Below, piece by piece: positions 59,515 through 64,000 of a stretch of 64,000 nucleotides of DNA (positions are counted from its first letter, which is position 1; every line of letters begins with the position of its first letter). Below the pieces are notes generated by a model. It had not been told where the DNA came from. It saw only the letters and a list, made by a program, of their open reading frames with translations, and searched no databases. Made by a program: the position numbers and the translations under genes. Source of the DNA: Rhytidiadelphus loreus (taxonomy: Eukaryota; Streptophyta; Bryopsida; Hypnales; Hylocomiaceae); the NCBI GenBank assembly GCA_947034895.1, contig OX344764.1, positions 43,381,348 to 43,445,347 of the forward strand, read 5' to 3'.

Positions 59515-59715
59515 CTTACCTCAGACGTGCTGCCACGTGTCGCAACGTGAGTGGCCGAACTCTCGTCACCCTCCTGCTGGTTCCGTCGCTAGTCCCATTC
59601 CGATTTCATTCTCCTCCTACTGGTCCCGTTCTAGTACACGCTACCACGTGTCACGACGTGAGTGGCTGAACTTCTCGTTGCCCTCCTGTTGGTTCCGTCG
59701 CCTCTTGCTGGTTCC
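59515..59715. repeat. Two diverged GC-rich repeats of about 80-110 bp
   Basis: CTGCCACGTGTCGCAACGTG... and CTACCACGTGTCACGACGTG... each lead into CCTCCTG(C/T)TGGTTCCGTCGC. On the minus strand they read as ACGGAACCAGCAGGAGG units, comparable in position and style to the minisatellite of copy D at 15.95 kb. Confidence 0.65.
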
Positions 59716-59733
59716 GTTGGGTTGCCCCCTTCT

Positions 59734-60148
59734 AAGGTAGTATGCTCTAAAAAGCGACCATTTAAGAGCTGGTCTGCCTTTTTCATAGGCTGAAGTGGAC
59801 AAAATTATTTTTAGATCATTTTTCAGAGAAAGAGAAATGGATGTGGAAACTAACACAAGTGGTTTTGTATTTTTCCAAGTATTTTTGAATTACTTATAAA
59901 TTTTCAAAGATTCAGGGCATAGGCACCTATTTGTGACCATAGGTCTCCCAAAATCTGTTCACTTGCAGTTTGTAAACAGATGTGCGGAAATCAAAGGCAG
60001 TGATTGGCTCTTGCAATAGAAAAATAATTTTTTCTTGATGCATTCAATTGTTACAGTGGTCCATTTAAGGATCACCTGGTTTCCATTTTTCACCCCAAAA
60101 TAGGAGTGGTTTGAAGAAGGGGAGCGCTTTTAGAGCATACTACCTTAG
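59734..60148. mobile_element. MITE with AAGGTAGTATGCTCTAAAA ends (about 415 bp)
   Basis: 59734-59755 and 60124-60148 are inverted copies over about 20 bases (…GGTAGTATGCTCTAAAA-GCG). There is no ORF inside. Target-site duplication is unclear. It sits within copy D', between its leader and its GC-rich repeat block. Confidence 0.7.
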
Positions 60149-60269
60149 TCTAACTGCATAATTTTATTATGAAATTTTGGACTATGGAACTAACCCATTA
60201 CCAAGACAACTAACACAACAAGGTTCTAACTAAATAATTTTCAGAATTTTAAAATAAAGTCAAACTAAC

Positions 60270-62710
60270 ACTAACTCTAATTTAACCCTTTAATTTTTAA
60301 GGAATTTTTGGAGATGAAAATGAAATACGGTAATTTGACAACAAGTGCAATTTTGAAAAGCAAGATCCTTCCACCCTTATATTGACAATTAGTGGAGTTT
60401 CAATGGAAATTTGGCTTTAAATAAGCCATCAAGGGAATATTTCCGTGATATTCTAACTTGTATGGGGATCAAAGTTTCGCCATACGAGGACAATCCCAGG
60501 AATTAATGGATTTCTAAAGGCAATTTTAACTTTTAGAAGTTAAAGCTTCGCGGTGCGGGAGCAACCCCAGGAAAATCAACCAAATTCAAGTTTTCAAGTA
60601 CCCGTTTCTAGGTTTCAAAAAGTCAAAGCTCCGTTGTGCGGGAGCAATTCTAGATGATAGCAAGAAATTTAAATTAAAGGTACCCGTTTCTAGATTTCAA
60701 AGTCAAAGCTTCACTGTATGGAAGCAACCCTAGGAACAAACAGTATCTATAGACCCAAACTAGTATTTTGAAAGCTTAATTTTTAAAGGAGGTACACATG
60801 ACAATGTTTAACACTTTAACCGAACATTAAAAAACTAATTTCAAAATTTCAAACAAAGTTCTAAGTTTAATCACTAAAGGAGGTAACTACACATGACAGT
60901 GTTTAACCAAACATTAGCAATTAATCAAACCAAACACCCGTTATACAACAAATTTTGGCATGTGTTGATATACAAAACCTTTTGGCAAAGTCTAGCCTCG
61001 TCGCTTTAAAGTTTTGAGATCACAATCTATTATCAATTTGCACAAATTGTTTAGTTAGTATTCAAAAGATCTAGAAAATTAATTAGAGCTTGAGAACTAT
61101 CCCTACAACACTCTTAACATCAAAGTTTTGGGGCTTGAAGCCTCGAAATTCAAGAAAGAAATTAAGTAACTCAAACAATAATAGAGTTAGGGGATTTCCT
61201 CCTCCTAAACTCTTGAAAATCAAAGTTTTGGGGCTTGAAGCCTCCAAATTCAAACAAGAAAGCAAATGAATCTTTAAACGGGCCCTCCGGACCTTCAAAG
61301 TGCAAAAGAAATAGAATAAAATAGTCAAATTTTGACTTAAAAGTGCTCCAACAATGTGTCGATAGCACGACAAGAACAACAACAAGAAATGAAACAAGAG
61401 AATGAGGGCCACGAACAACCTCGAAGAAGGCCTTATATACTCACTTCCGACCCCCCTTGTTAAGTTGTTCGTAAATATTTTCTTACTTCTTATCTAGATA
61501 TTTTGCTAAACTAAGCTAATGTATTTCTAAATAATCTTTGTTTAATGGGAAGGAAGGTCCTCAAGCAAGTTCTAACTTAATATTTTCACCTAGATATTTT
61601 GCAAATGAATCTAAGGTTAGTTCCAAATTGTCTTTCTTTAGTTCAAAAGATGGCTTGTTACACAAGAAAAGTATCTTGGGCAAATCCAATCTTTGATTTT
61701 TCAAAAGATATTTGTAAAATCACCCTAGATTAATCCCAAATTACTATAAAAAAGTCAAACTAAAGGCTGACCTTATCTATCTTTTAAGGGACAACTCAAA
61801 ATCAAAAACTAATGCGCCATTGTATTCAAAAGACTCCAATTAGCCTAAGGGACCCCTAACCCCTACCTCCTCGGCCGTTTTTAAGTACAAATTTGAATCA
61901 TGATAACTCAAAACAAAAGTCAAAATTCTAACTTTTGGAGTTTGCACTTTTTGATGAAATTGTCTAGCCAAAGTGGTTTAAAATATTCATGGGAGTAAGA
62001 ATTGACCCTTGTTTCGCTCCATTCGAACACTATTAGCTCATGGTACGCTCGTCAACCCGTCGCCAAGTTGTAAATTCTTGTAAAATTCAATATTGGGCTT
62101 AATTCTAGTACTTGGTGATGTCGGATTGTCTTCAAACTTGATAGGGCTCTTTATTGGCACACAAAACACTATTCTAATTTTTAGTGAGATTTTACTACAA
62201 TATTTGTAATTTCTAGGAATTTGACCTCCTGACATGCTTTGACCTAGAAAAGCACCTCTTTGTATGCTCCAATTACCTTTTCCTCCATCTTGGTCTGTAA
62301 ATGACTTGTATTCTCAAAATTACTTGCAAATAACGAACTCAATTCTTTCGAATTGGATTTTGATTGACTCTGACTAGACTCTATTATTTAGCCAGTTTGT
62401 TACATGCGTACTTATAGATGTTGTACCACATGAACATGACACTAGGACTGGCTAACTCTCATATCTTTTCTTCTCTCGGAATTACTAACTAACCACCTAA
62501 ACTTACTAATAAGACCTACATTAGTGAAAACATAAAGTTTTACGTGTTTCACGCATCTAAAGCCATTCCTCACTACTTTGGTAGAGACTTCTATCAAAAC
62601 TCTCAATAACTCTCTTTTTGTGTTCTTTTTTCATAAAACTAACGTTAGAAGCTAACTAAAAATCACAAAAAATAAGTTCAGAGATCCAAGTGCTAACTTG
62701 AGGGTTCTCA
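60270..62710 (-). mobile_element. LTR-like promoter repeat, copy D' (inverse of copy D)
   Basis: Read on the minus strand it starts TGAGAACCCTCAAGTTAGCAC near 62710 and has TATATAA at the complement of 61433-61439. It continues with the GGTCCGGAGGGCCC leader, two GGAGGCTTCAAGCCCC blocks and three GGGGTTGCT-type leader repeats (60470-60740). It is colinear with 13064-15560. A frame at 62235-62038 shares VFCVPIKSP, KFED and EFYKNLQLG with copy D. Together with 55157-56800 it makes an almost complete second copy. Confidence 0.65.
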
Positions 62711-64000
62711 TACAACTCCAACTAGAGTTCTAGAGAGTTGCAGAGGCAATACTTAAATAGATGATGAAGGTAGGTTTTTATATTAATTTGTTCTAGTTTT
62801 TTACATGTGTTAATTTGGATTCTTTCCATTGTTTGAATTCTATAATGGGTGAACAATATCTTTTTGCAACTCACTATTGTATTGTTGATTCATGAATAAG
62901 CTAATGGAATTTCTAAAGGCTATGTTGAGCATGAAAAGTCGGAGGCAACATACATTATCTTGAAAGAAAGTTGGATGGTTGTCAATGAGTACTAACGTCC
63001 AATTGAGAGAGGGCAATCAAAGGTGAAGACTTATACCAAGGAAATTATGGAGACGACTACTATGGCGGAGGACCATTTCTCAATGTTTATAGGTCTACTG
63101 GTACAGGCCCAAGCCAAAAAGATGACACCGAATCAGAATCTAAGTGAAGTAGATTGGACTATTGGACTATTGGACATTTGTAAGATTGTAGTTGTTGTCT
63201 CACAATACAATCAAGTGATTGTAAATTTGTAATCTCTTGCCACATAATATAGAAAGTGACAAGCACGATACAAAGATGTTGGCTCTTAACAAATAGTATT
63301 TTCCTATTTGTAAATTATGAATAAAATATATTGTAATTAAGCCCTAAAGCCCTATGGATGTTTTTAGAAAAATGGATTTGTTCGGACCACTTCTACTTTA
63401 TATACCGTAGAAAAACATAAACATCAATTTCTGGGGGGAATTTAAATAAAGTATGTTGTACATAACTTATTTGAGAGCATGGCGCCAAAATTTCAAAAAT
63501 TTTGACTGCATGGATTGAAAGATATGGCATTCTAAGCACTGCATTTGAAATTGAGAACGCCTTTAATCTCAGACAAAATTTGAGTAAAGAATTTTTTACA
63601 AATTAAAATCTGCAATTTTGGTTTAATTTACAAGACCACAACCCAATTATGCTTTGGAATTTTAATTTCATTTAGGGTTCTAGAATAATGAACGGAAAAT
63701 TGATTCAAGGAGTTTGGCACTTAAGCTTCTCCTGAACAAAATCAACTTCGCAAAACAACATATTGTATAATTGTATTATTTCAATACAAATGGTGTTGTT
63801 ACTTTGTTGCCCCCAATGAAAATTTGGGGGATTCTCTTGCATGTGCCATGTACATTTACATGATAGATCATACAATTTAGCACACCACCTTGCCAACCTA
63901 GGTGGCTAGGTACCCAACAATCCAACATCAATGATACATCAAGAAGAAGAACTCTAAGTCTACATTTCTCATCCACCCAAAAAAGATGTTTTGTATTTAA
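62711..64000. other. AT-rich spacer with no gene
   Basis: Short frames only. One at 63023-63232 (69 residues) lacks any recognisable domain. TGCATGGATTGAAAGATATGGC near 63508 is a further inverse member of the dispersed degenerate repeat family. Confidence 0.45.

Overview
The window looks like nuclear DNA from a land plant. It is AT-rich, gene-poor and full of nested repeats, with GT-AG introns, a plant-type telomere-motif run (CCCTAAA), tRNA-derived SINE-like sequences, MITE-like inverted-repeat elements and LTR-like modules. The one clearly intact gene is a plant-type polyphenol oxidase with a secretory signal instead of a plastid transit peptide. Together with a DUF7869-type mobile-element protein this suggests a non-seed plant, perhaps a bryophyte. 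That placement is inference.

Layout. 1-1.3 kb: AT-rich spacer. 1.3-6.05 kb: a DUF7869-type gene broken by two in-frame TGA codons. Its putative 5' intron holds six copies of a palindrome, AACTCG-N3-CGAGTT. 6.3-6.6 kb: a SINE-like sequence. 6.8-10.6 kb: a unit bounded by 21-bp direct repeats that holds an acidic coiled-coil ORF and a four-exon FCP1/NIF-domain gene, which seems frameshifted. A seventh copy of the palindrome lies between these two.

10.6-27.4 kb: stacked members of one promoter-bearing, LTR-like repeat family (copies A, B and C on the minus strand, D on the plus strand), with minisatellites and a nested TIR element. A fifth copy, D', lies at 55.2-62.7 kb on the minus strand, so D and D' form a distant inverted pair. 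D and D' share a TATA box, a downstream repeated leader and a short coding exon ending at a conserved donor. In D' this exon joins in frame to a second exon, giving a candidate 88-residue protein of unknown function.

28.4-32.5 kb: nested inverted-repeat elements and a 19-bp minisatellite. 32.5-46.4 kb: AT-rich diverged repeats, a GC-richer island at 36.8-38.7 kb with no recognisable gene, a degenerate module array at 42.3-44.2 kb and a mariner/Stowaway-like element at 44.4-45.7 kb. 46.4-50.5 kb: the polyphenol oxidase gene, two exons on the minus strand. 50.5-64 kb: AT-rich DNA with several MITEs and copy D'.

No functional pathway links the genes. The left 10 kb may be one compound mobile element, because the same palindrome flanks both the DUF7869 gene and the acidic-ORF/FCP1 unit. 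No intact tRNA, rRNA or CRISPR array was seen.
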